This document shows positions 6,687-15,381 of a stretch of 39,997 nucleotides of DNA, piece after piece; the stretch's first letter is position 1; the number at the start of each line of letters is the position of its first letter. The translations under genes were made by a program, and so were the position numbers. Source of the stretch: an uncultured Acidimicrobiaceae bacterium. Lineage in GTDB: Bacteria > Actinomycetota > Acidimicrobiia > Spongiisociales > UBA5794. A model generated the notes under the pieces. That model did no database searches, was not told the origin of the DNA, and saw nothing but the letters and a program-made list of their open reading frames with translations. The stretch lies in NCBI GenBank assembly GCA_947258985.1, contig CAMYKI010000021.1, positions 1 to 39,997 on the forward strand, given 5' to 3'.

Positions 6687-8355
6687 GATGGATCGCAATG
6701 AATACGCCTCCATCTACGGTCCGACCGCCGGCGATCGGATCCGCCTCGGCGACACCAACCTGGTGGTCGAGGTTGAACGCGACGAAGCCGGCTATGGAGA
6801 CGAACTCCTCGCCGGTTGCGGCAAGACCACGCAGGCTGGAATAGGTGCGCAGGGGCGAGGTCATGGTCCGAGCTCACTCGACCTTGTGATCACCGGCGTC
6901 GTGGTGATCGATCCGATCCTGGGAATCATCAAGGCCAACATCGGGGTCAAGGACGGCCGGATCGTGGGGGTCGGGCGGGCCGGCAACCCAGACATCATGG
7001 ACAATATCAAGCTTGTGGTCGGGCCCCACACCGGATTCATCCCCGGCAGCGGCCTGATCGCAACACCAGGTGGCGTGGATTCCCACGTACATCTGTCAGC
7101 TCCGGAAGTGGTCCCGGTGTTGCTCGGGTCTGGAACCACCTCCATCGTTGGGATGGGCTCAGGAGGCGTGTGGGACGTTGGCGTCAACCCTCGATACAAC
7201 CTGGAGACCCTGATCGCGGCCTGGGCGGAGTTTCCAATGAACGCCTCATTCCTGGCTCGCGCCACTACGGACGTCGCCGCCCTCGAGGAGTCACTCGTCG
7301 CCGGAGCATCTGGCTTCAAGATCCATGAGGACTGGGGTGGCGCCCCGCAAGTAGTCGACCGCACCCTGGCCGTGGCCGAGGAAGCCGACGTCGCCGTTGC
7401 CATGCACACCGACTCATTGAATGAAGCCGGTGTGCTGGCCGACACGATGGCCGCAATCGCGGGACGAACCGTGCACGCCTATCACGTCGAAGGCTCGGGT
7501 GGCGGACATGTCCCCAATGCCCTCGAGATGCTGTCGCACCCCAACGTGCTGGCGTCGTCTACAACTCCCACGGTGCCTCTGGCGGAGCACACCGCCGAGG
7601 AGCTCGTACCGATGGCAATGATCGTCCACCATCAGAATCCGGAGCTAGAGGGTGACGTTGCCGTCACCAGGTCGCGGGTGCGGCGCCGCACCATGGAGGC
7701 GGAAAGCCACCTGCAGGACCTCGGGGCGATCGGGATCATCAACTCCGATTCGCTGGGGATGGGTCGCGGCGGTGAGGTGATCCGCCGCACCTGGCAATTG
7801 GCGCACGTCATGGCGGCGGAAACCGGAGACATCGAACCGCACAACGAGCGGGTCCGCCGCTATCTGGCCAAGTACACGATCAACCCCGCAGTCACCCACG
7901 GGTTGAGCCACCAGGTCGGGTCACTCGAACCCGGGAAGCTCGCAGACATCGTGCTGTGGCGGCCCGAGTCGTTCGGAGCCAAGCCGGAAGCAGTGATCAA
8001 ATCGGGGTTTGTGGCGTGGGCAGCGCCTGGGGACGGGACCGGCTCGATTCGCAGCAGCCTGCCGCGCCGCTACGGCCCCATGTTCGGTGGACTCGGCGAT
8101 GCACCCGGCCGACTGGCGACGATCTTCGTTCCCGCCGCAGCAGATGACGACGGAATCGGGGAGCGTTTCGCAGATCGAGAATTCGCCGTCGTCGGCAGCA
8201 CTCGGGGTCTGACTCGCACCGACCTGGCGCACAACACCGCGGTCCCCGACATCGAGGTGCCTTCGGGAGACAGCCCGGTGCTCATCGACGGAAGACCCGC
8301 CAAGCTCGAGGCGGTCACCGAAGTTCCGCTCGGACAGCGGTACTTCTTCGCCTGA
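6676..8355 (+). CDS. ureC: divergent urease alpha subunit (urease-like amidohydrolase)
   Basis: A 559-aa metal-dependent amidohydrolase clearly of the UreC family. The start at 6676 is chosen because GAGGAG lies 7 bp upstream. All expected metal ligands are present: His137 and His139 (GGVDSHVHL), the carbamylated Lys215 and His217 (SGFKIHEDWGG), His244, His270, and Asp358 (INSDSLGMGR). Two features depart from true ureases. The nearly invariant GTGPA-x-GT-x-ATTCTPG segment is replaced by GMGSGGVWDVGVNPRYN (about 159-175), and the flap Cys (Klebsiella Cys319) is Val317 in MIVHHQ, although the catalytic His318 remains. No UreD, E, F or G gene is in the window, so assembly would depend on genes elsewhere. 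It may hydrolyse urea with altered kinetics or a different ureido substrate. Confidence 0.85.
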   Translation: MPSEMDRNEYASIYGPTAGDRIRLGDTNLVVEVERDEAGYGDELLAGCGKTTQAGIGAQGRGHGPSSLDLVITGVVVIDPILGIIKANIGVKDGRIVGVGRAGNPDIMDNIKLVVGPHTGFIPGSGLIATPGGVDSHVHLSAPEVVPVLLGSGTTSIVGMGSGGVWDVGVNPRYNLETLIAAWAEFPMNASFLARATTDVAALEESLVAGASGFKIHEDWGGAPQVVDRTLAVAEEADVAVAMHTDSLNEAGVLADTMAAIAGRTVHAYHVEGSGGGHVPNALEMLSHPNVLASSTTPTVPLAEHTAEELVPMAMIVHHQNPELEGDVAVTRSRVRRRTMEAESHLQDLGAIGIINSDSLGMGRGGEVIRRTWQLAHVMAAETGDIEPHNERVRRYLAKYTINPAVTHGLSHQVGSLEPGKLADIVLWRPESFGAKPEAVIKSGFVAWAAPGDGTGSIRSSLPRRYGPMFGGLGDAPGRLATIFVPAAADDDGIGERFADREFAVVGSTRGLTRTDLAHNTAVPDIEVPSGDSPVLIDGRPAKLEAVTEVPLGQRYFFA

Positions 8356-8367
8356 ATCGGACCACTG

Positions 8368-9786
8368 CTAGCCAGCCAAGCCGGGACGCATTCTCTCGAA
8401 CAACGGACCCTGCGCTGCCTCCAAGGCGGCCCCGATACGGAAGGGAACCTCGTCGCAATTCATCGGCCCCACGATTTGCATACCGATTGGCACCCCGGTG
8501 CTCTTTGCCATCCCGGCGGGCACATCGAGCACGGGCAGCCGACCCAGTACGTTGAAGGGGATGGTCATGGCAACTGAGTAGACCTCATCGAGTGATGCCG
8601 GGGTTCCGGTCTCCGGATGTGCCCAGTTGGCGGGGATGACCGTCGTGGTCAGAGTAGGGCAGATCAGAGCATCGAAGCCGGCGGAGAACACCTTCCCCTC
8701 GAGCTCGAGGTAAGCCCGGTCCATTACCTGCCAACCAGCCATCCACCGCTCCGTCGAAACGGCGGGCTGCTCGAAGAATTCGCGGACGTATGGAGTCACC
8801 AGGCTCTCCCATCCTTTGGATAGGTCGGCACGCATGATCGATCCCATCAGGAACGAAAGGTGATCTTCGGCGGCGGCGAGCAGAGATTCGTTCCAGTTGA
8901 GATCGACGGGTTCGACTTCGGCACCCAACGCCCGCAGGCTTGCCGCAGCATCCTCGACGGCGGAGACAATCTCCCGGTCGGGCACGAAGAAGCCAAGATC
9001 GGTGCTCAACGCGATCCGCATCCCTTCTATCGCAGTGAACCGGTCGGGGATCTCAAGCCGGGGCAACCCGTACATGTCCCCGGCCACCGGGCCGGAGATG
9101 ACGTTCTGCAGGAGAGCGGCATCAGCGACAGTCCTGGCCAGCGGGCCGCTCGCCAGAAATGGATCTCGGTTCCAAGGCGGCACTTCGGGGACCCGGCCCC
9201 AGGGTGGCTTGAAGCCGACCACACCGCACATAGAAGCCGGGATGCGGATCGACCCGCCGATATCGGATCCCGTTGCCAGCGTCGTTGAACCCGCCGCCAG
9301 GGCGGCGCCCGACCCCCCGGATGATCCACCCGGAGTGATCGCCGGGTTCCATGGGTTTCGGGTCACGCCGTGGAGGAAGCTCCAGGTGAAGATGACCATC
9401 GAGAACTCCGGAGCGGCACTGCGGGCATGGACAATCCCTCCCGCATTGAGCAGCCGCTGCGCCAACGGGGACGTCTCCTCCGGCACCCAGTCCTCGAGCA
9501 GCTTCGAGCCCATCGTGGTGCGTTGGCCGGCGATGACGTCTTCGTCCTTGACGGCAACTGCGATGCCTTCGAGCGGCCGAGCCGTTCCTTGGGCGTAAGC
9601 ATCAGCCGCCGCAGCCGCTTGCTCCCGCGCCTGCTCGTAGTAGGTGTCGGTGAAGGCATTGACGATTGGCTCAGTCGAGGCGGCGCGTTCGATCAAAGCA
9701 TCGAGGAGCTCCAAAGGCGATAGCTCGAGACTGCGGAACCGGCCTAGTGCCTCGGTGGCGCTCAGGTCGGCAAGTTCGCGGCCCAT
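8368..9786 (-). CDS. amidase-signature family hydrolase
   Basis: A 472-aa enzyme with the Ser-cisSer-Lys triad: Lys80 in VAVKDEDVIAG, cis-Ser155 in TPGGSSGGSG, and nucleophile Ser179 in GSDIGGSIRIP. The family includes GatA, aryl-acylamidases, allophanate hydrolase and 1-carboxybiuret hydrolase. It hydrolyses an amide to acid plus ammonia or amine. The ATG at 9786 is preferred over longer frames because GGAGG sits 6 bp upstream and the frame above it overlaps the oxidoreductase gene. It is 46 bp downstream of that gene and ends 12 bp from the urease stop, convergent. Substrate unknown; no gatB or gatC partner is nearby, so tRNA amidation is unlikely. Confidence 0.87.
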   Translation of the reverse strand: MGRELADLSATEALGRFRSLELSPLELLDALIERAASTEPIVNAFTDTYYEQAREQAAAAADAYAQGTARPLEGIAVAVKDEDVIAGQRTTMGSKLLEDWVPEETSPLAQRLLNAGGIVHARSAAPEFSMVIFTWSFLHGVTRNPWNPAITPGGSSGGSGAALAAGSTTLATGSDIGGSIRIPASMCGVVGFKPPWGRVPEVPPWNRDPFLASGPLARTVADAALLQNVISGPVAGDMYGLPRLEIPDRFTAIEGMRIALSTDLGFFVPDREIVSAVEDAAASLRALGAEVEPVDLNWNESLLAAAEDHLSFLMGSIMRADLSKGWESLVTPYVREFFEQPAVSTERWMAGWQVMDRAYLELEGKVFSAGFDALICPTLTTTVIPANWAHPETGTPASLDEVYSVAMTIPFNVLGRLPVLDVPAGMAKSTGVPIGMQIVGPMNCDEVPFRIGAALEAAQGPLFERMRPGLAG

Positions 9787-9832
9787 CACAACCTCCACAC
9801 CTCGACGGCTCCTGCCTTTGAGATGGTAGGCG

Positions 9833-10822
9833 CTAGGTGCGGATGACGATCTTCCCTCGCCTGCCAACGGCGGCGACCTGATACTCGAACGCCGACCGAT
9901 AGTCATCAAAATCGAAGACTCGATCGACCACCGGCTGGAGGCGCCCATCGGCCAGCCCGTCGTGGACGAAGGCGATTCCCTCGGCCCGCAGTTCGGGGTC
10001 GTCGATGTACTGGTAAACCGAATGGGGCTGCATGATGGCGCGGTGATTGATCAGCTCGTTGATGGGCACAACGGTCGGGAGATTCGCCATCGTGCCGTAG
10101 AGGAAGATGATGCCGCGGTCGGCGAGAGCATCCGCATACTGCTGGGTGAGCGGCCCGCCGATGGGGTCGTAGGCGATCCGGGCCCCCCGCCCGTCGCTGA
10201 TTTCGAGGATACGGGCAGCAACATCCTCTTCGCCTGTAGCGATGACATAGTCGGCCCCGGTCTCGCTGATGAAGTCCGCGTTAGCCATCGTCCTGCTGGT
10301 ACCGATGACAGTGGCTCCGGCCAGCTTGGCGATCTGGGTGGCACCGATGCCGGCGCTGCTGCTGGCAGCGCAGTTGAGCACGAAGTCGTCAGGCGTGACT
10401 CCCGCCGCGGTGTGCAGGGCGTAGTAGGCGGTGAGATACGGAACCCAGATGGCGGCTGCCTGCTCCGATGACACGCTGTCCGGTGTCGGAGCAACGTACT
10501 CCTCCGGACAGAAGGCGTACTCCCCGTTGACGCCGTAGCCGACGTTCATCCAGGGCAAGGTGCCCACTCGATCCCCAATCGCGACCGTGGTGACGTCGGG
10601 GCCGACCGCGTCGACAACACCGGCGGCCTCATCGCCGAAGAGCGAAGGCCGCTCGAGTGTGAACGGATAATCGTCGGCCATCAGGTCGAGATCGCCGTAG
10701 TTCAACCCGAACGCCTCGACCCTGACTCGCACCTCATCGCCGACCGGCTCCCGCAGCTGAAGTTCATCCATGCGGATGCAATCGATGTTGTCCCCTTCGT
10801 GGATTCTGAGAAAACGTGCCAT
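9833..10822 (-). CDS. zinc-independent medium-chain (quinone-type) oxidoreductase
   Basis: A 329-aa MDR-superfamily protein. It has an N-terminal GroES-like domain (EVRVRVEAFGLNYGDLDLM, then a GDEAAGVVDAVG core) and a C-terminal NAD(P)-binding Rossmann domain with an altered nucleotide loop, ASSSAGIGATQIAKLAGATV, near residues 152-171. The structural- and catalytic-zinc cysteines of alcohol dehydrogenases are absent, which places it with NADPH:quinone or enoyl reductases. Its ATG shares one base with the stop of the Lrp gene (TAATG at 10820-10824), so the pair is probably coupled in translation. The metabolic role here is not clear. Confidence 0.82.
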   Translation of the reverse strand: MARFLRIHEGDNIDCIRMDELQLREPVGDEVRVRVEAFGLNYGDLDLMADDYPFTLERPSLFGDEAAGVVDAVGPDVTTVAIGDRVGTLPWMNVGYGVNGEYAFCPEEYVAPTPDSVSSEQAAAIWVPYLTAYYALHTAAGVTPDDFVLNCAASSSAGIGATQIAKLAGATVIGTSRTMANADFISETGADYVIATGEEDVAARILEISDGRGARIAYDPIGGPLTQQYADALADRGIIFLYGTMANLPTVVPINELINHRAIMQPHSVYQYIDDPELRAEGIAFVHDGLADGRLQPVVDRVFDFDDYRSAFEYQVAAVGRRGKIVIRT

Positions 10823-11310
10823 TAGCGATCCTTGCTCGGGAGATCGTCCGTACGGTCGAGAAGACCGGCGATGTTCATCGAGGACTGGTACTTGATATCG
10901 GTGACCACGTAGGTGGTCACACTGGCGACTCCGTCAATGGTCTGGATACGGTCGCGCAGCAAGTCACCCAGGTGGGGTACGTCCCGGCAGAAGGCATCGG
11001 CGATCACGTCATAGTCGCCGGCCAGGGCGGCGACGTATCCAACCTCGCTCAGCTCGGTGAGCGCTGTGGTCACTGTTTTCATGGCGTCCGGCCGCACCCG
11101 CAGCATGAACGTGGCGTTGATCCCGAGACCCACCCGGTTGGGGTCAACCCACACGTTGAGATGGAGGGCTCCCGACCGGCGCATGGCGTTGGTACGGTTG
11201 CGGGCGGTACCGACCGAAACGCCGACGGCCTTGGCGATGTCACTGTATGAGGCACGGCCGTCCTCCGCCAGGACTCGAACGATTGCGATATCTAGCTCAT
11301 CGAGTTGCAA
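10822..11310 (-). CDS. Lrp/AsnC-family transcriptional regulator
   Basis: About 162 aa. It has an N-terminal winged helix (LDELDIAIVRVLAEDGR, YSDIAKAVGVSVGTARNRTN) and a C-terminal RAM domain that normally binds amino acids and mediates oligomerisation (LRVRPDAMKTVTTALTEL, GYVAALAGDYDVIADAFC). An ATG at 11328 opens the frame without any SD. The TTG at 11310 has AAAGGAG 8 bp before it and is preferred. It is divergent from the DUF917 gene and sits ahead of the oxidoreductase and amidase genes, so local control of both directions is likely. The effector is unknown. Confidence 0.85.
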   Translation of the reverse strand: MQLDELDIAIVRVLAEDGRASYSDIAKAVGVSVGTARNRTNAMRRSGALHLNVWVDPNRVGLGINATFMLRVRPDAMKTVTTALTELSEVGYVAALAGDYDVIADAFCRDVPHLGDLLRDRIQTIDGVASVTTYVVTDIKYQSSMNIAGLLDRTDDLPSKDR

Positions 11311-11349
11311 AACCGTCACTCCTTTCATTCTAGATTAGCAGAACTTGCA

Positions 11350-11377
11350 TTGGCACTATGCTTGATGTAGCTATTTT
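11350..11377 (+). promoter_or_regulatory. putative promoter of the DUF917 gene
   Basis: TTGGCA at 11350-11355 and TATTTT at 11372-11377 are separated by 16 bp in an AT-richer gap between the divergent Lrp and DUF917 genes. The start codon follows 30 bp later with a GGGAGA SD. The whole 97-bp gap is the natural place for Lrp binding. Confidence 0.5.
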
Positions 11378-11407
11378 GCACCAGAGTCGACGAAGGGAGA
11401 CCAGCGC

Positions 11408-12529
11408 ATGCCGGCAGGAAGGATGGAAACAGCACAGGATTGCTCCGACTTCCTGATGGGCTGTCTGCTCATGGGCACCGGGGGTGGCGGCAGTTTCGAA
11501 GAGGGCGAGGCGGCTCTGCTCCGGGCCCTGGCCGACGGGCTCGATCTTGGCTGGGTTGATGCCGACGACATCGACGACGGAACGCTCACGGCGACGGTGT
11601 ACGGCAACGGGTCGATTGCGCCCGATGACGGCACGCTGGATGAGCTGCTGCGGAGTCTCCATCTAGGACAGCCCGGCTCAGAAGACGATGCGATGCTGCG
11701 GGCCGTCATGGAGCTTGGCTCATATCTCGGGTCCGAGATCGGCTGCCTGGTGCCGGTCGAACTGGGAGCAGGCAATACTCCTCCCCCGATCGTTGCCGCG
11801 GCCCGGCTCGGCATCAGCGTGGTTGATGGCGACTATGCGGGCCGGGCCTGCCCCGAAGAGATGCAGTCGACACCCTTCCTCGCCGGCAAGACGAGTCACC
11901 CATCTGTGTCGGTTGACCCGTGGGGGAACGTTGCGATCCTGGCGGAAACGGTGAATCCGTACATGTTCGAGCGGATCGGCAAGATGCTCGCCGTTGCCGC
12001 CATCCTGAACCCGGCAGTTGCGGCAACACCGCTAACGGGTGCCGAGATGAAGCCGATTGTGGTCCCGGGAACACTCACTCGCTGTCTCGAAATCGGTAGA
12101 GCGATCCGCCGGGCTCGAGAGATCGGCGAGGATCCGGTCGATGCTGCTCTCGACGTTGCCGGAGGCTGGCGCCTCTTCGCCGGCCGCGTCGTGCGCAAGG
12201 ATTGGGAGGACCGCGACGGATACATGTTCGGGACTCTTGCGATCGAAAGCAGCGATGGTCACGAGTTGAAGGTGTGGTTCAAGAACGAGAACCACGTCAC
12301 CTGGCTCGACGGAGAACCGTGGGTGTGCAGCCCCGACCTGGTGACCCTCGCGGCACCGGACACCGGCAAAGCGTTTACGAGCACCGAGGTCGTCGAGGGT
12401 GACGAAGTGGTCGTTGTCGGGATGCCCGGTCTCGACGTGTGCCGCAATCCTGAGTTCCTCGACGTGGCAACGGGCCCCCGGTACTACGGCTACGACATCG
12501 ACTACCGGCCGATCGAGACCCTGATCTGA
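11408..12529 (+). CDS. DUF917 / S-methyl-thiohydantoin-desulfurase-family protein
   Basis: A 373-aa protein with the DUF917 layout: an N-terminal CSDFLMGCLLMGTGGGGSFE motif (about 11-30), VPVELGAGNTPPPIVAAARL at about 115-134, then VVDGDYAGRACPEEMQST. The C-terminal part contains GGWRLFAGRVVRKDWEDRDG and NENHVTWLDGEPWVCSPDLV. The family is often encoded beside hydantoinases and cytosine-deaminase-like enzymes, and at least one member is described as a thiohydantoin desulfurase. Divergent from Lrp, and convergent with the SDR gene only 9 bp away. A role in breaking a heterocyclic nitrogen compound fits the neighbourhood but is inference. Confidence 0.8.
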   Translation: MPAGRMETAQDCSDFLMGCLLMGTGGGGSFEEGEAALLRALADGLDLGWVDADDIDDGTLTATVYGNGSIAPDDGTLDELLRSLHLGQPGSEDDAMLRAVMELGSYLGSEIGCLVPVELGAGNTPPPIVAAARLGISVVDGDYAGRACPEEMQSTPFLAGKTSHPSVSVDPWGNVAILAETVNPYMFERIGKMLAVAAILNPAVAATPLTGAEMKPIVVPGTLTRCLEIGRAIRRAREIGEDPVDAALDVAGGWRLFAGRVVRKDWEDRDGYMFGTLAIESSDGHELKVWFKNENHVTWLDGEPWVCSPDLVTLAAPDTGKAFTSTEVVEGDEVVVVGMPGLDVCRNPEFLDVATGPRYYGYDIDYRPIETLI

Positions 12530-12538
12530 GATCAGCCT

Positions 12539-13285
12539 TCAGTCGCGCTCAGCCCGCAGGCGGTCCGAATCGAGCTTGATGATCGGATCGACCAGGCCCT
12601 CCCCACCGTCCACGACGAGGGTCTGTCCTGTAACAAAGCTGGCGTCTGTGGAGCAGAAGAAGCTAACGACGGACGCTATCTCCGACGGTTCGCCCTCCCG
12701 GCCGAGCGGTGTCCACTTCGCAGCAGCGGAGGTATCGGTGTCCGCATTCATGTCGGTGACAATCCAGCCGGGGGCGATGGCGTTGACCCGCACTCCCCGC
12801 GGTGCGAGGTTGACCGCCAGGCTCTGGGTCAGATTGATCAGCGCAGCCTTGCCGGCGGCATAGCTCATGCTGTCATAGGCCGCAACGAAGCCATCGAGAC
12901 TCGAGATGTTCACGATCGAGCCACCCCGGTTGAACCGGGGACTCACGGCTGTAGCTAGCTCCACCACCGCATCGAGATTGACGCGCATCACCCTGCGCCA
13001 CAGATCCATGTCGAACTCGTCGAAGTCTTCGTACTCGAAGATGCCGGCGTTGTTGACCAAGACATCGATGGGAGTACCGGCAAGCTGGTCGACAAAATCC
13101 GAGAGGGCGTCGACAGCAGTGAAATCGACACGATGCATGGTCGCCCCGGTGGCGCCGGCGACCTCGGCAGCGGCTGCTTCGTTGTGGGCATAGGTTCCGA
13201 TGACGGTGTAGCCGTCGGCGGTGAGCCGTTCGGCGATGGCGCGCCCGATACCGCGTGATGCGCCGGTGACGATTGCGGTGCTCAT
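12539..13285 (-). CDS. short-chain dehydrogenase/reductase
   Basis: A 248-aa classical SDR: nucleotide loop TGASRGIGRAIAE at about 8-20, NNAG at about 87-90, catalytic Ser in IVNISSLDG and YAAGK for Tyr/Lys, then PGWIVTDMN. The last segment matches the usual FVTGQTLVVDGG close. The ATG at 13285 overlaps the aminotransferase stop by 4 bp, whereas the upstream frame has no fold and lies in the aminotransferase gene. It would oxidise or reduce an alcohol/carbonyl, perhaps the product of the coupled aminotransferase. Last gene of the long minus-strand run. Confidence 0.88.
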   Translation of the reverse strand: MSTAIVTGASRGIGRAIAERLTADGYTVIGTYAHNEAAAAEVAGATGATMHRVDFTAVDALSDFVDQLAGTPIDVLVNNAGIFEYEDFDEFDMDLWRRVMRVNLDAVVELATAVSPRFNRGGSIVNISSLDGFVAAYDSMSYAAGKAALINLTQSLAVNLAPRGVRVNAIAPGWIVTDMNADTDTSAAAKWTPLGREGEPSEIASVVSFFCSTDASFVTGQTLVVDGGEGLVDPIIKLDSDRLRAERD

Positions 13286-14673
13286 GTCATCCCTCGATCC
13301 GTTCGGTTGGCCGCGATGGCCGACATCCATTCTGCGAATACCCTCACCAGTCTGTCGACATCCGCCTCCGTCGTTTCCGGGCTGCACAGAATCATGTTGT
13401 GGAATGGTGTGATCATCACGTCTCGGTTCAGCAGGAACAGGTGTGAATGCTCGATCAGGTTCCAATCGAGCGCATCGTGCGATTCGGTGCCGTTCCTTGG
13501 ACTCTCCCGCAGATACTGGAGTTCGCAGCGGGCGCCGCAGCGGGTGACCGTCCACGGCAGACCGGCTGTGGCAATGCCAGCTTCGAGACCGTCGGCAGCT
13601 CTGGTGCACAGGCTGATCATCCTGTCGAACGCATCCGGTGTTGCCACCTCGGTAAGGGTGGCCTGCATGGCACGGAGCGCAAAGGCGTTGCCGGTGAGCG
13701 TGCCACCCAAGCCCATCTGGCTGGTCTGGAATGCACTCGCAAAGCTTGCGTTCATCGCTTCCGATATCGCTTCGGTGAACCCGTAGATCGCAGCAGGAAT
13801 GCCACCGGCGATGGCCTTCCCGACAACCAGGAAATCGGGTTCCAGCCTGTGCTCGGCGGCGTATCCGGCCCAGCCGGTCGATAGGGTGTGGGTCTCATCG
13901 ATCAGCAGGTAGCTGCCGTATTTCCGGCACAACCCCTGTATGTGCTCGAGGTACCCGTCGGCCGGAATCACCATGCCGTTGTTGGTCATGACCGGCTCCA
14001 TCATGACAACGGCGACATCTTGGTGAGCCAACTCACGCTCGATATCGGCGAAGTCGTTGAACTCAACTATCCGGGCGATCTGGTCCATCTGCACTCCGGG
14101 GTTGACCGGCCACCTGGCTCGGGGAGCCGGACGGCCGTCGATGAGCTTGGTCATCGACTCGTCGACGCTGCCGTGGTAGCAGTAGCGAGCGACCAGCACC
14201 TTGGGGCGACCGGTGAGCGCCCGGGCGATACGAATCACGAAGCGGTTGGCATCGGTCGCCGTCATCGCGGTCTGCCAATATGGCAGTCGGAATCGTTCCC
14301 GAAGATGATCGGCGACCGTCAGCGCATCGGCGTGGGGAAGCATCGTTGTGATACCGCGGCCCATGCCTTCGGCAACCGCAGCCAGCGTCGCCTCGGGTGA
14401 ATGACCGAACATAGCGCCGGTGTCCCCCAGACAGAAGTCGACGTATGTGTGACCGTCGACATCTGTCAGATGGGCGCCGCGGGCCTGCTCGACGTAGAGC
14501 GGGTGCGGCAGGCCCCACTCCGACATCCACTGCATGGGTACGCCCTGCCAGAATCCCGCAGTGGTGGCGTTGCGGTGTAGCTCACCCGATTTCTGGTTGC
14601 GGCTCTCGAACTTGGCAGCTTCGTCAGCGATAAGCCCTCGGATCGTCGGCTCATCGATAGGTGGCCTGTACAT
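13282..14673 (-). CDS. class-III aminotransferase, glutamate-semialdehyde-aminomutase-like
   Basis: A 463-aa PLP enzyme of fold type I. Visible are DVDGHTYVDFCLGDTGAMFG at about 71-90, the PLP-ring Asp259 in YLLIDETHT, and the Schiff-base Lys286 in VVGKAIAGG. The motif set is closer to glutamate-1-semialdehyde-aminomutase-like and omega-aminotransferases than to ornithine aminotransferase. The start at 14673 has GGGGAG 8 bp upstream; the longer frame to 14712 lacks support. There is a 138-bp gap to the nucleotidyltransferase gene, so it may have its own promoter. Coupled to the SDR by ATGA. Substrate unknown. Confidence 0.86.
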   Translation of the reverse strand: MYRPPIDEPTIRGLIADEAAKFESRNQKSGELHRNATTAGFWQGVPMQWMSEWGLPHPLYVEQARGAHLTDVDGHTYVDFCLGDTGAMFGHSPEATLAAVAEGMGRGITTMLPHADALTVADHLRERFRLPYWQTAMTATDANRFVIRIARALTGRPKVLVARYCYHGSVDESMTKLIDGRPAPRARWPVNPGVQMDQIARIVEFNDFADIERELAHQDVAVVMMEPVMTNNGMVIPADGYLEHIQGLCRKYGSYLLIDETHTLSTGWAGYAAEHRLEPDFLVVGKAIAGGIPAAIYGFTEAISEAMNASFASAFQTSQMGLGGTLTGNAFALRAMQATLTEVATPDAFDRMISLCTRAADGLEAGIATAGLPWTVTRCGARCELQYLRESPRNGTESHDALDWNLIEHSHLFLLNRDVMITPFHNMILCSPETTEADVDRLVRVFAEWMSAIAANRTDRGMT

Positions 14674-14811
14674 TTCGCTTCTCCCCGGGCAGCCGGGTTC
14701 GAGTCTATCCACCTAGTAGGGTTCGAATCGGAGGCGGGACTTGCCCGAGCCACGCACTGCGTGCGGACATCGACAGTCAACAGCGAGTTGATCTCGGCCT
14801 GTCGGGACTGC

Positions 14812-15336
14812 CTACGGATCGCGACGATCGGACTCACTGAAGTCCATCAGGAGTTGCACATCCAGATCATCTTGCACCCGCATCGGTACGTCAAAGAACT
14901 CCTCATAACGCGTCTTCATCTCAAGCAGGCCCGCGACTGACACAACGGCAATCTCCAGCTCCCGAAATCGCCGGGGCGGATCGTCGAGTGACCCCTCGGG
15001 CCAAGGCCAATGCTCGACTCCACGCGTGACGATCACGTCGCCCAGCGCATACACGTACGTCACCTCGACCTCAACGCCCCCACACCGAACGGTGTCGACC
15101 ACCCCGGATGAGCGGACGCCGCCGCGGCACATCCCGGAAGCTCTCAGAGCCTCCCAGAAGCGGTCGCGGTCATCCTCGTGAACGATCACATCGATGTCCG
15201 AGTGTCGTCGAGTGACTCGGCCGCAGTGGAAGTCCAGAGCCCACCCCCCGGACAACCAGAACCGGAGTCCTCTCGATGCAGTAGCCAATGCCTCGAGCAC
15301 TGCCCACTGGCGATCGGCCGTCCCGTGGTCGTTCAC
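14812..15336 (-). CDS. nucleotidyltransferase-fold protein (aminoglycoside/lincosamide adenylyltransferase-like)
   Basis: A 174-aa protein with the Pol-beta nucleotidyltransferase signature WLSGGWALDFHCG followed by TRRHSDIDVIVHEDD. The two metal-binding Asp residues sit in HSDIDV. This spacing is typical of the aminoglycoside 2''-adenylyltransferase/LnuA group. The start is a GTG at 15336 with a poor SD. It lies inside the catabolic run, with 45 bp upstream and 138 bp downstream, and shares no obvious function with its neighbours. It may be a transferred resistance-like cassette, or a house protein with another small-molecule substrate. No resistance phenotype should be assumed. Confidence 0.75.
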   Translation of the reverse strand: MNDHGTADRQWAVLEALATASRGLRFWLSGGWALDFHCGRVTRRHSDIDVIVHEDDRDRFWEALRASGMCRGGVRSSGVVDTVRCGGVEVEVTYVYALGDVIVTRGVEHWPWPEGSLDDPPRRFRELEIAVVSVAGLLEMKTRYEEFFDVPMRVQDDLDVQLLMDFSESDRRDP

Positions 15337-15381
15337 GCAACCAACCTATCCGATTGAGTGGACCGGAGCCGCATCCACCGC

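Noticed and set aside
14655..14662. GATAGG half-site inside an aminotransferase gene, plus isolated CCTATC strings near 15346, 16265 and 29907
   Set aside because: None has the matching second arm at 4-bp spacing, so they are not counted as TetR operators.
14700..14740. Two GGTTCGA(A/G)TC strings that resemble tRNA T-loops
   Set aside because: The bases on either side do not form the required 5-bp T stem on either strand, and no anticodon or D arm is visible, so no tRNA is called.
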